This document shows positions 52,407 to 61,835 of a stretch of 64,000 bases of DNA, piece after piece; within the stretch, counting starts at the first letter, position 1; each line of letters starts with the position of its first letter. Origin of the DNA: Jeotgalicoccus halotolerans (lineage in GTDB: Bacteria > Bacillota > Bacilli > Staphylococcales > Salinicoccaceae); assembly GCF_003387165.1 (NCBI RefSeq), contig NZ_QUMW01000017.1, positions 1-64,000 of the forward strand, given 5' to 3'. The notes under the pieces are model-generated. The model did no database searches. It was not told the origin of the DNA and worked only from the letters and a program-made list of their open reading frames with translations. The position numbers and the translations under genes were made by a program.

Positions 52407-53666
52407 ATGATAAGTAAGTTCAGAAATCGCAGTGAAGTAATTATAAGTTTTATACTCGGTGTATTTTTTATAGTATTAGGTCTTTTTATTTTGTTTAACA
52501 CCGGTCAGATTAAAAATGAAGAAGTACCTGTCGAAGAAGATAAAATCGAAACTGTTTTTGATTTAATTAATGCTTTCTTCGTCGAGGTATCGAATATACT
52601 GTCCATGATGATTGGAGGATTTCCGATTATTGCAGGTATACTGATTATTCTGTTTGGCCTGTTTATGTTTAAGGTTGGCTCGTGGATTAACACAACGACT
52701 AAATACGACGTGCCGCTGACCTTTTTCTTTATCGGTTTATCGCTGGTACTGTTTGTCGTGACGACTATATTAATGACGCAGGTTTACGGTCTGTTTGCCT
52801 TGCTGTTTCTAGTCGCTTTTATTATTCATTTACTGTTCAGTGTATTTAATGAATATTTAAATCCCGACCACCGCAAAGAACATTATATGATTATTCTGCT
52901 GTTCTATGGTATTGCATATTTCTTTACACAGAATGCAGTCTATTCAAATATAGAGTCAACAATATCTCCAACAGATGTGCTGTCGATTAACTTGTTTTTT
53001 GCACTTGTCTGGATATCATCGTTCATGGCTCTATGGGTTGGAGTTTTCCTGCTGAAGGCGAACAACCTCCTGAAAAAGCCGGCGGATGGGCAGCCCGAAA
53101 AACTGTCGCGTTTAAATAAAAAGAAAAGCAGCAAAAAAAACTTTGCTCCCGACAAATATTTAGGCTTTTCACAGAAACTGTATGATTTCCGCAACAAGAT
53201 TCTGGATAAGCTGAAAGAATTCTTTGAAACGGATCTGCCTTCCTGGTTTAAAGTCAACTATTTAGAAATACTATTTGGGATTATCGTACTGATTTTCGTC
53301 TTTTTAGAATTTAATAACCGCAACGGTGTATTCGTCGAAGGTTACTTCAAATTGAATCAGATGCAGACGATTTACGAATGGGTTAATTTGTTTATTACTC
53401 TGATGCTCGCAGTTTTATATTTAGTGTTCACCATTATGAATCTGGTAAAAAAACGATACTATCACAGACAGATGATCGTCATTTTCATACTTTGGCTGAA
53501 TGTGACAGTCAGTCTGTATATCACACTCTTTAAAGATGTCGAGCTTTCACTGTTTATTTTACCGTTCAATGTATTACTAGTATTTCTGCTGACACCACTT
53601 TTATTCATCAGCATATTTAAGGAATTTAAAGGGGAAGATAAAAATGAACCGGATAGAAAAGTATAA
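52407..53666 (+). CDS. Polytopic membrane protein, about 10 TM, unknown
   Basis: 419 residues. Six predicted helices in the first about 210 residues, a basic cytoplasmic loop (about 218-285, KPADGQPEKLSRLNKKKSSKK), then four more helices. No transporter motif recognised. Ribosome site GAGGTGA. A TATAAT at 52380-52385 may be its -10. The 3' end overlaps the HutG-like gene by 23 bases, so the two are co-transcribed. Confidence 0.7.
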   Translation: MISKFRNRSEVIISFILGVFFIVLGLFILFNTGQIKNEEVPVEEDKIETVFDLINAFFVEVSNILSMMIGGFPIIAGILIILFGLFMFKVGSWINTTTKYDVPLTFFFIGLSLVLFVVTTILMTQVYGLFALLFLVAFIIHLLFSVFNEYLNPDHRKEHYMIILLFYGIAYFFTQNAVYSNIESTISPTDVLSINLFFALVWISSFMALWVGVFLLKANNLLKKPADGQPEKLSRLNKKKSSKKNFAPDKYLGFSQKLYDFRNKILDKLKEFFETDLPSWFKVNYLEILFGIIVLIFVFLEFNNRNGVFVEGYFKLNQMQTIYEWVNLFITLMLAVLYLVFTIMNLVKKRYYHRQMIVIFILWLNVTVSLYITLFKDVELSLFILPFNVLLVFLLTPLLFISIFKEFKGEDKNEPDRKV

Positions 53667-54537
53667 CTATAACGGCCGTACCGATGACGAAGCTGTTCAC
53701 GAGAGAATTCATCAGGTTATTAAAGACTATAATGGAGAATCCGGCGTGCCGGTCATTACAGGCTTCAGTTCAGATGAAGGTGTAAAACGCAATAAAGGCA
53801 CGGTCGGTGCAGCAGAAGGACCGTTTAAAGTCCGTGAAAAAATGAGTTCCTATGCATTCATGAATGATTTATACGATTTCGGGACAATTATAGGTACAGA
53901 AAATTTGGAGCAGTCACAGCAGAGTCTCGGAGATGCTGTGTATGAGATTTACAAAAATGACAGTTTTCCGATTATTATCGGGGGAGGTCATGAAACGTTT
54001 TATGGACATTATTTAGGTGGGAGACAGGCATTCAGCGGCAAGATCGCCATTTTAAACTTTGATGCTCACTTAGATCTACGTGACGAAATACCATCATCTG
54101 GAACCATGTTCCATCAGATTTTATCTGCGGATCAGGAAGCGGATTACTATTGTCTCGGCCTGCAGCCGCAGGGAAATACAAAAAAATTGTATGATACAGC
54201 TGATAAATTCGGCGTCCGGTATTATACGATTGATGAAGTCAGAGAAACCGATGCCATTGATAAGGTAGCAGAACAGCTGGAGAATTACGACGCTGTGCTG
54301 ATGACTTTATGTATGGATTCAATCCAGCAGTCGGCATCCCCGGGTGTGAGTGCGCCGAGCCCGAACGGTTATACTCCTTTAGAAATTCATAAATTGATAA
54401 GCAGGTTCGCAACTCTTCCAAACCTTAAAAGTTTTGATGTGTCGGAAGTATCGCCGCCGCTCGATATTAACGATCAGACAAGTGCTATGGCTGCAAGCAT
54501 TATCCATAAGTTTTTATCAGTCAGAGCATCATTTTAA
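53644..54537 (+). CDS. hutG: Ureohydrolase family protein, formimidoylglutamase (HutG)-like
   Basis: 297 residues. Arginase/agmatinase fold with binuclear Mn sites: GGGHE (H116), NFDAHLD (D140, H142, D144) and a third block TLCMDSI (223-227) in place of the usual DxD, as in some HutG enzymes. PGVSAPSPNGY (233-243) is the HutG version of the substrate loop. It would split formimidoylglutamate to glutamate and formamide. No hutHUI genes accompany it; instead it overlaps an unknown membrane protein. Agmatinase- or guanidine-type activity cannot be excluded. Confidence 0.8.
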   Translation: MNRIEKYNYNGRTDDEAVHERIHQVIKDYNGESGVPVITGFSSDEGVKRNKGTVGAAEGPFKVREKMSSYAFMNDLYDFGTIIGTENLEQSQQSLGDAVYEIYKNDSFPIIIGGGHETFYGHYLGGRQAFSGKIAILNFDAHLDLRDEIPSSGTMFHQILSADQEADYYCLGLQPQGNTKKLYDTADKFGVRYYTIDEVRETDAIDKVAEQLENYDAVLMTLCMDSIQQSASPGVSAPSPNGYTPLEIHKLISRFATLPNLKSFDVSEVSPPLDINDQTSAMAASIIHKFLSVRASF

Positions 54538-54601
54538 GTTCTAAAAATTTAAAAACGGGTATAGCATATAATATAACTTTTTAATAAAGGAGTATTTAAC
54601 T

Positions 54602-55078
54602 ATGACCGGACCATTAACAAATACACAAATTGATGAACTGGAAAAAGAAGCCCGTGAGCTGGTGAAATCAAAAGCAGGAAGATCTGCCTTAGCGGCAGCT
54701 TTGCCTATACCGCTTCTCGACATTGGTACAGATATGAAATTAATGAATGAGATTACCGGTGACATTGAAGATATATTCGATATCACACATGATGAAGTAT
54801 CGAAATACACCGATGATATGAAAACGAGAGCTGCTGTAATGATGTCCAGTGCCGGCGGGGAATTTGTCGCACGGAAAACTATCGGTTACGCAGTGAATAA
54901 GCTAGGCAAGAAAAACAAAAAAGCAGAGGGACGTTTCGGAGTAGTACCTCTGGTGACTCAGGGTTCAACAGCATTAATCAGTTATTTTCTGATGAAAAAG
55001 CTTGGCTATGACCACATTGATAAATGCGTAGAGTATTTAAAATCTAAAAATATAGACAGTTCTGTGCATGAATCCTAA
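54602..55078 (+). CDS. Unknown conserved protein (DUF697/EcsC-like?)
   Basis: 158 residues, start ATG with AAAGGAG. Mostly helical; a mildly hydrophobic stretch at about 27-44 (SALAAALPIPLLDIGTDM) and glycine-rich segments near 75-100 recall bacterial DUF697-type proteins, but the resemblance is weak. No signal peptide. Ends 57 bases before ptsH. A TATAAT at about 54568 may be its -10. Confidence 0.55.
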   Translation: MTGPLTNTQIDELEKEARELVKSKAGRSALAAALPIPLLDIGTDMKLMNEITGDIEDIFDITHDEVSKYTDDMKTRAAVMMSSAGGEFVARKTIGYAVNKLGKKNKKAEGRFGVVPLVTQGSTALISYFLMKKLGYDHIDKCVEYLKSKNIDSSVHES

Positions 55079-55135
55079 AAGTGGTGTAAAATAAGTGTAA
55101 TCATTGAGAAATCCACACTTAAAGGAGAAAACATA

Positions 55136-55402
55136 ATGGAAACAAAGTCATTTCTAATTATAGACGAAACGGGTATTCATGCACGCCCGGCAACAATCCT
55201 GGTGCAGACAGCAACAAAATTCGAATCGGATATCGAACTCGAATATAACAGTAAAAAAGTTAACTTAAAATCAATTATGGGTGTAATGTCATTAGGAGTA
55301 GGCAAAGGTGCAGAAGTAACCATTTACGCGGACGGCAAAGACGAGGAAGAAGCAATTGAAGCAATTTCCGAAACTTTATCTAGCGAAGGACTGACTGAAT
55401 AA
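55136..55402 (+). CDS. ptsH: Phosphocarrier protein HPr
   Basis: 88 residues. The EI-phosphorylated His is in [13 protein letters not shown] (His15), and the HprK/P site Ser46 lies in [11 protein letters not shown]. Central PTS component and, when Ser-phosphorylated, CcpA co-repressor. Ribosome site AAAGGAG; its stop overlaps the ptsI start by one base. Confidence 0.97.
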   Translation: METKSFLIIDETGIHARPATILVQTATKFESDIELEYNSKKVNLKSIMGVMSLGVGKGAEVTIYADGKDEEEAIEAISETLSSEGLTE

Positions 55403-57126
55403 TGCCAGAAATTATTACAGGTTTAAAATTGAGTGAAGGAATCGGCTTTGGAAGCATATTTATTTCAAAAAGAACAGATATCGAAGCCTCGGACAGAGAA
55501 ATCGATGCTGATCAAATTGAAGAAGAAATATCAGCATACAAGGAAAGTATTCAGGAAGCTCATATCCAGCTGCGGAAACTTCGGGAAAATGTCGGCGAAC
55601 ACCTCGATGAGGACAGCGCAGCAATTTTCGATGCGCATATTATGATGCTGGATGACCCGGGTTTTAATGAGCATATTATTAACAGCATCAATAACTTTAA
55701 CAATGCTGAAAAAGCGATTCGGCTGGCCGGTGAAGTGTATATTACGAAATTCGAATCACTCGATTCGGAGTATATGAAAGCACGGGCACTGGATGTTAAA
55801 GACATTTGTATGCGTTTAGTAGCAAATGTTCAAGGTGTGCAGCTGACGGATTTAACGCACGTGGACGAACCTGTAGTAGTCGTTGCAGATGAATTGACAC
55901 CATCTGCTTCAGCACAATTAGACAGTAAGTATATTAAAGGTATCATTACAGCAGCAGGGGGAATGACCAGCCATTCGGCTATTATTGCCCGCAGCTTAAA
56001 TATCCCGGCCATATCGGGTGTGCCGGATATTCTCTCTAAAGTGACGCACGGAGAGGATATAATTATCGACGGTTTCGAAGGAGATATTGTGCTTTCGCCG
56101 ACAGAGGTTGAAATGGCGGCTTATAGTGAAAAGCAGAAAGCACAGGAAGAACGGGAAGAAAAATTAAAAGATTTAATCGGTAAAGAAACAAAAACGCTCG
56201 ATGGCATTAATATCGGCCTCTATGCCAATATTAAAGGACCGGAAGATCTTAACGATGTCAGCAGCAACGATGCAGAGGGCATTGGACTTTACCGTACGGA
56301 ATTTCTTTATATGAACAGGATGAATTTGCCGTCCGAAGAAGAACAGTTCGAAGCATATAAGGCTGTACTTTCGGATATGGATGATAAGCCGGTAATTATC
56401 CGGACACTTGATATTGGCGGAGACAAGGAGTTATCTTATTTAAACTTGCCTAAAGAAAGTAATCCATTCTTAGGCGAGCGGTCCATCCGTTTTCTGTTAA
56501 AAAATGAAGAAATTTTTAAAACACAGCTGCGTGCGCTTATACGTGCGAGCGAACACGGAAACTTAAAAGTAATGTTTCCGATGGTCACTACAATCGACGA
56601 GTTTAATAGAGCAAAAGCACTGCTGATAGAAGAAAAAGAAAAATATGAAGCTGAAATCGGCAAAGAACTGAGTGAAATTGCAGCGGGTATTATGGTCGAA
56701 ACTCCTTCTGCTGCAATGATCAGCGATCAGCTAGCTAAGCACGTTGATTTCTTCAGCATCGGATCAAATGATTTAATTCAGTATACGATGGCTGCGGACC
56801 GTTTGAATGAACAGGTGAGTGATTTATATCAGACTTATCATCCAAGTGTACTCGGTCTGATTAAAAAGGTTATCGACAGCGGCCGGAATAATAATAAATG
56901 GGTGGGCATCTGCGGTGAAATGGCATGCGATCATAAGTCTATCGCGCTCCTGACAGGATTCGGCATTGATGAACTGTCAGTCAGCCCGAAAAAAATTCTT
57001 GGAATACGTGAATATATCTCCGAAATTAAAAAAACTGATATGGAACAGCTGAGTGAAAGTGTATTGTCATGTGACAGTGCAGAAGACGTTCTGTATTTAA
57101 TTGAAGAACATTTAAACTTAACTTAA
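55402..57126 (+). CDS. ptsI: PTS enzyme I
   Basis: 574 residues. Phosphorylates HPr from phosphoenolpyruvate. Active His in GGMTSHSAIIARSL (about 184-197, H189), PEP-binding region GIGLYRTEFLYM and DIGGDKEL, and the C-terminal GICGEMACD with its Cys. Length is standard. ATG overlaps the ptsH stop (TAATG). Confidence 0.97.
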   Translation: MPEIITGLKLSEGIGFGSIFISKRTDIEASDREIDADQIEEEISAYKESIQEAHIQLRKLRENVGEHLDEDSAAIFDAHIMMLDDPGFNEHIINSINNFNNAEKAIRLAGEVYITKFESLDSEYMKARALDVKDICMRLVANVQGVQLTDLTHVDEPVVVVADELTPSASAQLDSKYIKGIITAAGGMTSHSAIIARSLNIPAISGVPDILSKVTHGEDIIIDGFEGDIVLSPTEVEMAAYSEKQKAQEEREEKLKDLIGKETKTLDGINIGLYANIKGPEDLNDVSSNDAEGIGLYRTEFLYMNRMNLPSEEEQFEAYKAVLSDMDDKPVIIRTLDIGGDKELSYLNLPKESNPFLGERSIRFLLKNEEIFKTQLRALIRASEHGNLKVMFPMVTTIDEFNRAKALLIEEKEKYEAEIGKELSEIAAGIMVETPSAAMISDQLAKHVDFFSIGSNDLIQYTMAADRLNEQVSDLYQTYHPSVLGLIKKVIDSGRNNNKWVGICGEMACDHKSIALLTGFGIDELSVSPKKILGIREYISEIKKTDMEQLSESVLSCDSAEDVLYLIEEHLNLT

Positions 57127-57150
57127 TCTTAAATATTGTATAGTACTCTG

Positions 57151-57182
57151 GACATGTAGAAGGTTTCTACATGTCTTTTTTA
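57151..57182 (+). terminator. Terminator after ptsHI
   Basis: GACATGTAGAA / TTCTACATGTC with a three-base centre and TTTTTT. Confidence 0.9.
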
Positions 57183-57206
57183 CAAAAAGTGAAGGGAAGT
57201 TAATTT

Positions 57207-58505
57207 ATGCATCAACAAAGCCGCAGACCGGCCGTTCTATTTTTATCGCTGTCTATCTTTGCATGGGCCTTATTTGATTTTGCAAATACGATTTTTTCCG
57301 CCAATATAGTTACCTTGTTTTTTCCTCAGTACATAACCGAAATAATTGGAACAGATGCGCGGCTTGAGCAAATATCTTCAACAGTAATTGCCTATGCCAA
57401 TGCTGCCAGTGCTTTGTTTCTGATCTTATTTTCGCCCTTATTCGGAGTACTGATGGACAGGTCAGGTAAACGAAAAAAATATATCATTATATTTACACTG
57501 CTGACAGTCGGGGCCTCTGTACTCATGGGGCTTTTCGGCGGCATGAATACCGGAATGATATTCGGCATTCCGAACGGTTTATTTTTAACGATACTGCTGT
57601 TTGTATTTGCTAAATTTACATACAGTTCAGGGAACGTATTTTACGATGGCATGCTGTCATCGCTCGGCAGCAAAAAAGAAGTGCCTCTAATTTCCGGATT
57701 CGGTGTAGCACTGGGATATTTAGGTACTTTATTCGGCATATTTTCCGTTTTAATTATAATTGGAGACAGCAGCATTCATAATGCCTTCTGGCTGAGCGGT
57801 ATTTTATTTCTGCTGTTTGCTCTGCCTTTATTTTTCATTAATAAAGATCCTGAACAGAAGGTAAAAGTGAAGCGGCCATTTTTAAAAGGATATAAAGATA
57901 TTTATTATACTTTTAAAGAAGCCAAAAAATATCCTTCGATTTTCTTTTTTATGATTGCTTATTTTTTTATTAATGACGCTCTTGCAACAGCAATCGCAAT
58001 GATGCAGCCGTATGCAACAACCGTTGTCGGCTTTGAAGCAAGTGCTTTTTTAATCATTTTTATGGTCGCAACCTTATTCAGTATTGCGGGAGCTCTGGTC
58101 TTTGGGTTTATCAACCAAAAATACGGCTCCAAACCGACATTCAGCATCATTGGACTGCTTCTTGCTGCTGCTATTATTATTGCGGCACTGCCGCTTCCGA
58201 TGTGGACATTTTGGATTGCCGCCAGCTTATTCGGTATAGCGATGGGATCTGTCTGGGTAGTTTCAAGAACTATTATTATCGAGCTGTCACCGGAAGGCAA
58301 AGAAGGACAGTTCTTCGGTTTATTTGCCTTCAGTGCGAAAATGAGCGCCATCGCCGGACCGTTTATTTACGGTACAATCACTCTGGTATTGAGTGATTTC
58401 GGCACCGCTGCATCGCGGACTGCGATAACGAGTTTGCTTGTGATGGTAATAATCGGGTTGTACTTCCACAGCAGAGTAAAAATACCCCGAAATCAGGCGG
58501 TTTAG
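57207..58505 (+). CDS. MFS transporter, UMF1/Atg22-like
   Basis: 432 residues, about 12 membrane helices. Opens with SIFAWALFDFANTIFSANIVTLFFPQY, the signature of the UMF1 (vacuole effluxer Atg22-like) branch; the cytoplasmic loop 2-3 has the GVLMDRSGKRKKY MFS motif. Substrate unknown. Lies between ptsI and cydA. Confidence 0.87.
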   Translation: MHQQSRRPAVLFLSLSIFAWALFDFANTIFSANIVTLFFPQYITEIIGTDARLEQISSTVIAYANAASALFLILFSPLFGVLMDRSGKRKKYIIIFTLLTVGASVLMGLFGGMNTGMIFGIPNGLFLTILLFVFAKFTYSSGNVFYDGMLSSLGSKKEVPLISGFGVALGYLGTLFGIFSVLIIIGDSSIHNAFWLSGILFLLFALPLFFINKDPEQKVKVKRPFLKGYKDIYYTFKEAKKYPSIFFFMIAYFFINDALATAIAMMQPYATTVVGFEASAFLIIFMVATLFSIAGALVFGFINQKYGSKPTFSIIGLLLAAAIIIAALPLPMWTFWIAASLFGIAMGSVWVVSRTIIIELSPEGKEGQFFGLFAFSAKMSAIAGPFIYGTITLVLSDFGTAASRTAITSLLVMVIIGLYFHSRVKIPRNQAV

Positions 58506-58522
58506 AAACTTAGAGCTAAAGC

Positions 58523-58540
58523 ATGTTAATTTATTCACAA
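58523..58540. promoter_or_regulatory. Candidate Rex operator upstream of cydAB
   Basis: ATGTTAA-TTTA-TTCACAA matches the Rex consensus TTGTGAA-WWWW-TTCACAA at 16 of 18 positions; the right half is perfect. It lies about 53 bases upstream of a TATAAT at 58593-58598. Rex is the NADH-sensing repressor that controls cydAB in staphylococci. Confidence 0.65.
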
Positions 58541-58626
58541 ATATGTCACTAAATTTTAAACCTAAGCATTTAATAGATGACGGTAAAACAGTTATAATGG
58601 TAGGTACGAATATGGGGTGAGTATAA

Positions 58627-60009
58627 ATGGATGAGGTATTAATTGGACGCCTTTTAACCGGAATGACTTTAAGCTTTCATATAATTTTTGCTACTATCGG
58701 AGTCGGTGTTCCAATAGTATTTATGGTCCTTGAATTTTTAGGACTGAGAAAGAAAGATGCACAGTATTTAACGATGGCACGTCGTATCGCAAAAGGTTAT
58801 ACGGTCACCGTTGCAGTCGGTGTTGTAACCGGGACGATAATCGGCCTGCAGCTGTCCTTGATATGGCCGGACTTTATGAGACTCGGCGGTCAAATTATAG
58901 CATTGCCGCTGTTTATGGAGACCTTTGCGTTCTTCTTTGAAGCAATATTCCTCGGAATATTTCTATACACTTGGGACCGGTTTAAGAATCCCTGGTATCA
59001 CTGGCTGTTAAATATACCGATTGTTATCGGTTCGACTTTGTCGGCGGTTTTTATTACGACGGTGAACTCATTTATGAATACACCGGCAGGATTTGACTTT
59101 GAAGGCGGAGAACTTTTAAATATTGATCCGATTGCCGCAATGTTCAATCCTTCTTCATGGGTGAGAGTATTCCACGTTGTTGTTACAGCATATATGACGA
59201 TTGCTTTCCTGATGGCGACAATCAGTGCCGTTAAACTGCTCAGATCGTCACATAAAGAAGATAAAACATATCACAAAAAAGGCTTAAAAGTGATGATGTC
59301 AATCGGAGTAATTATGGCAGGATTGACACTGCTGGCAGGAGATTTAACAGCGAAGTTCCTGCACGAACACCAGCCTGAAAAACTTGCGGCTTTTGAATGG
59401 CACTTTGAAACAGAAGAAAATGCAGATTTAGTACTGTTTGGTATTTTAGATGAGGAAACGCAGGAGATTAAATATGAACTGCGTATTCCACGGGCACTCA
59501 GCTTCCTCGCAGGAAATTCATTCGATACTGAAGTGACAGGACTGAATGATATACCGGAAGATGAACATCCGCCGCTGATTATCCATTACTTCTTTGACTT
59601 AATGGTATTCTTCGGAATGTACGGGCTCGGTATCGCTGCTGTATACTTTATCGTTAAATTTACTAAGCGGTGGACGAAAATACACGAGCACCATCCGGCA
59701 CTTCTCTATATGTACGCCCTCGCCGGTCCGCTCAGTTTCCTGGCGATAGAAGCAGGCTGGTTCTTAGCAGAAATGGGACGCCAGCCATGGATTGTAAGAG
59801 GCTATATGAGAGTGTCTGAAGCGGTGACGCAAGCAGACGGTTTAGGTATTACGCTGATAGCTTTTTCACTCCTGTACATGGTGCTCGGAGCGACATGTAT
59901 ATATGTGCTGCTTAGAATGTTTAAAGGCAAATCAGCTGAAGAAGATAAATTAAACTGGTATGGAGAAACCGGCATTATATCGAAAGGTGAAGGAGGTCAA
60001 TTGCCATGA
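58627..60009 (+). CDS. cydA: Cytochrome bd quinol oxidase subunit I
   Basis: 460 residues, nine helices expected, short Q-loop form. Haem ligand His18 in LSFHIIFATIGVG, the conserved Glu region in MRLGGQIIALPLFMETFAFFFEAIF, and EMGRQPWIV near 390. Reduces O2 to water with quinol, high-affinity terminal oxidase. Ribosome site GGGGTGAG. Overlaps cydB by four bases. Confidence 0.96.
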   Translation: MDEVLIGRLLTGMTLSFHIIFATIGVGVPIVFMVLEFLGLRKKDAQYLTMARRIAKGYTVTVAVGVVTGTIIGLQLSLIWPDFMRLGGQIIALPLFMETFAFFFEAIFLGIFLYTWDRFKNPWYHWLLNIPIVIGSTLSAVFITTVNSFMNTPAGFDFEGGELLNIDPIAAMFNPSSWVRVFHVVVTAYMTIAFLMATISAVKLLRSSHKEDKTYHKKGLKVMMSIGVIMAGLTLLAGDLTAKFLHEHQPEKLAAFEWHFETEENADLVLFGILDEETQEIKYELRIPRALSFLAGNSFDTEVTGLNDIPEDEHPPLIIHYFFDLMVFFGMYGLGIAAVYFIVKFTKRWTKIHEHHPALLYMYALAGPLSFLAIEAGWFLAEMGRQPWIVRGYMRVSEAVTQADGLGITLIAFSLLYMVLGATCIYVLLRMFKGKSAEEDKLNWYGETGIISKGEGGQLP

Positions 60010-61031
60010 GCCCAGATTATGAGATTATCGGTGTAACTGTACTCTGGACCTTTTTATATCTCTATGTCATCATCGCATCGATTGACTTCGGTGCCGGATT
60101 CTTTAACTTTTATTCAAAATTGACAGGTGATGATAACATCATCAGTCCGATTATTTCACGGTATTTAAGTCCGGTATGGGAGACAACAAACGTCTTCTTC
60201 GTCTTTTTCTTCGTTGGAATTGTCGGGTTTTATCCGGACACAGCATATTATTTAGGTACGACCTTATTAATTCCGGGGTCGATTGCTCTGATACTGCTGT
60301 CGATACGCGGCTCATATTATGCGTTTAACTCATATAACCGGGAAAGCAAGCTGTCGTGGTCAGCCTTGTACGGTGTAACAGGACTTCTTATACCGGCGGC
60401 GCTGTCGATTGCACTTGTCATTTCAGAAGGCGGTTATATAGAAGAAACTGCCACGGGCATCGATTTAAACTTTGAAAATTTAATTTTCAGCACTTACGGC
60501 TGGTCGGTTGTCTTTCTCGCAATTATTTCAGTGCTTTATATTTCGAGCGGTTTTCTAACGTTCTATGCTGCAAAAGCTGAGGATAAGAAAGCAAGTGAAT
60601 TAACGAGAACCTGGTTTTTAATCTGGACCTTGCCAACGCTCGTGATTACCCAGTTTACGTTCTTAGGACTGAGACAGCATAACTATGAACACTTTATGAG
60701 TGCTCAGAATTACTGGTATTTATTTGGACTGAGTCTTCTTGCAATGCTGATTGGGGTCTTCTTAATCTGGCAGCGCCGCAACTACGGTACAGCTTTCATT
60801 ATGATAATGCTTCAGTACGGATTTGCCTTTTACGGCTACGGAATCAGCAAGCTGCCGTACATTCTTTATCCGTATATAAACATTAATGATGCTGTTGTTA
60901 ACGAAAATATGGCATTTGCATTGACAGTCGTCTTCGTATTAGGTTTACTATTATTAATTCCATCATTATTCTTGCTGGTAAGACTGTTCTTATTTGATAA
61001 GGATTATGTGAAAGGGAAGAAAAAATACTAG
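60006..61031 (+). CDS. cydB: Cytochrome bd quinol oxidase subunit II
   Basis: 341 residues, about eight helices. The N-terminus has the CydB LYVIIASIDFGAGFF block, and WETTNVFFVFFFVG follows. Forms the oxidase with CydA; ribosome site AAGGAGG within the end of cydA, overlap ATGA type. The loop with ENLIFSTYGWSVVFLAIISVLYISSGF is the haem-face region. Confidence 0.93.
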   Translation: MSPDYEIIGVTVLWTFLYLYVIIASIDFGAGFFNFYSKLTGDDNIISPIISRYLSPVWETTNVFFVFFFVGIVGFYPDTAYYLGTTLLIPGSIALILLSIRGSYYAFNSYNRESKLSWSALYGVTGLLIPAALSIALVISEGGYIEETATGIDLNFENLIFSTYGWSVVFLAIISVLYISSGFLTFYAAKAEDKKASELTRTWFLIWTLPTLVITQFTFLGLRQHNYEHFMSAQNYWYLFGLSLLAMLIGVFLIWQRRNYGTAFIMIMLQYGFAFYGYGISKLPYILYPYININDAVVNENMAFALTVVFVLGLLLLIPSLFLLVRLFLFDKDYVKGKKKY

Positions 61032-61055
61032 TAACATACAGGATAGGTTGATACT

Positions 61056-61721
61056 ATGAAAAAAGAAATAGCAGTCATCGGACTGGGCAGATTTGGCGGA
61101 AGCATCGTCATGGAACTGAGTGAAATGGATGTGGATGTCCTCGTTATTGATACGGACGAAGCACGAGTCAATGAATATCAGGATTATTACTCTGAAGGTA
61201 TTATTGGAGATTCAACAGACGAAGCAATGCTGAAAAGTATCGGTATTGATAATTATGATAATGTCATCGTTGCTATCGGAGATAATATCCAGGCGAGTAT
61301 TTTATCGACATTGATTTTAAAAGATCTAGGAGTTAAAAAAGTAACAACTAAAGCTCAGAATTCCTATCATGGCAGGGTACTTGAAAAAATCGGCGCAGAT
61401 ATAGTCGTCCATCCTGAACGGGATATGGGGCGAAGGATTGCTCACAGACTCGTATCCTCATCTGTTGTCGAGTACCTTGAAGTATCGACCAGTCACTCGA
61501 TTATTGAATACAGTGCGAACGCAAAACTGGAGAACAAGCGTATAAGCGATTTAAATATCCGAGAAAAATTCGGTATCAGTATTATTGCAATCAACAGAGA
61601 TAATGACATTATCGTGAGTCCGGATCCTCAGATCAGCATCCTTGGAGGAGATATACTGATTCTTATAGGCAGTGATCAGCAGCTAAACCATTTCGAAAAA
61701 GTTATGGAGCGGCTTAAATAA
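61056..61721 (+). CDS. ktrA: K+ uptake regulatory RCK protein KtrA
   Basis: 221 residues. RCK_N Rossmann domain (VIGLGRFGGSIVMEL, about 6-20) binding ATP/ADP, then RCK_C (about 140-221), the place where c-di-AMP binds in staphylococcal KtrA. It forms the octameric gating ring on KtrB/KtrD, the latter encoded at 11354. The position after cydB matches staphylococci as I recall. Confidence 0.94.
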   Translation: MKKEIAVIGLGRFGGSIVMELSEMDVDVLVIDTDEARVNEYQDYYSEGIIGDSTDEAMLKSIGIDNYDNVIVAIGDNIQASILSTLILKDLGVKKVTTKAQNSYHGRVLEKIGADIVVHPERDMGRRIAHRLVSSSVVEYLEVSTSHSIIEYSANAKLENKRISDLNIREKFGISIIAINRDNDIIVSPDPQISILGGDILILIGSDQQLNHFEKVMERLK

Positions 61722-61735
61722 ATACAGTAAACGTC

Positions 61736-61771
61736 AAACAGCACCTCTTGGAGAAAGGAGGCGCTGTTTTT
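61736..61771 (+). terminator. Terminator after ktrA
   Basis: AAACAGC and CCTC pair with GAGG and GCTGTTT across an A/C mismatch, with a T5 tail. Confidence 0.85.
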
Positions 61772-61796
61772 ATTATAAGAAGTAATAATTAGTGCT

Positions 61797-61827
61797 GAGT
61801 GACAGTATGGAACCGACAGTGTCACTC
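61797..61827. other. Inverted repeat at the 3' side of the acetamidase pseudogene
   Basis: GAGTGACA / TGTCACTC with a 15-base loop and no T-run on either strand, next to the pseudogene stop. It may be a weak terminator of the minus-strand gene or chance. Confidence 0.35.
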
Positions 61828-61835
61828 AAATCGTC

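Noticed and set aside
61797-61827. Inverted repeat as an insertion-sequence end or attachment site
   Set aside because: No transposase or integrase nearby, no second copy and no target duplication seen.
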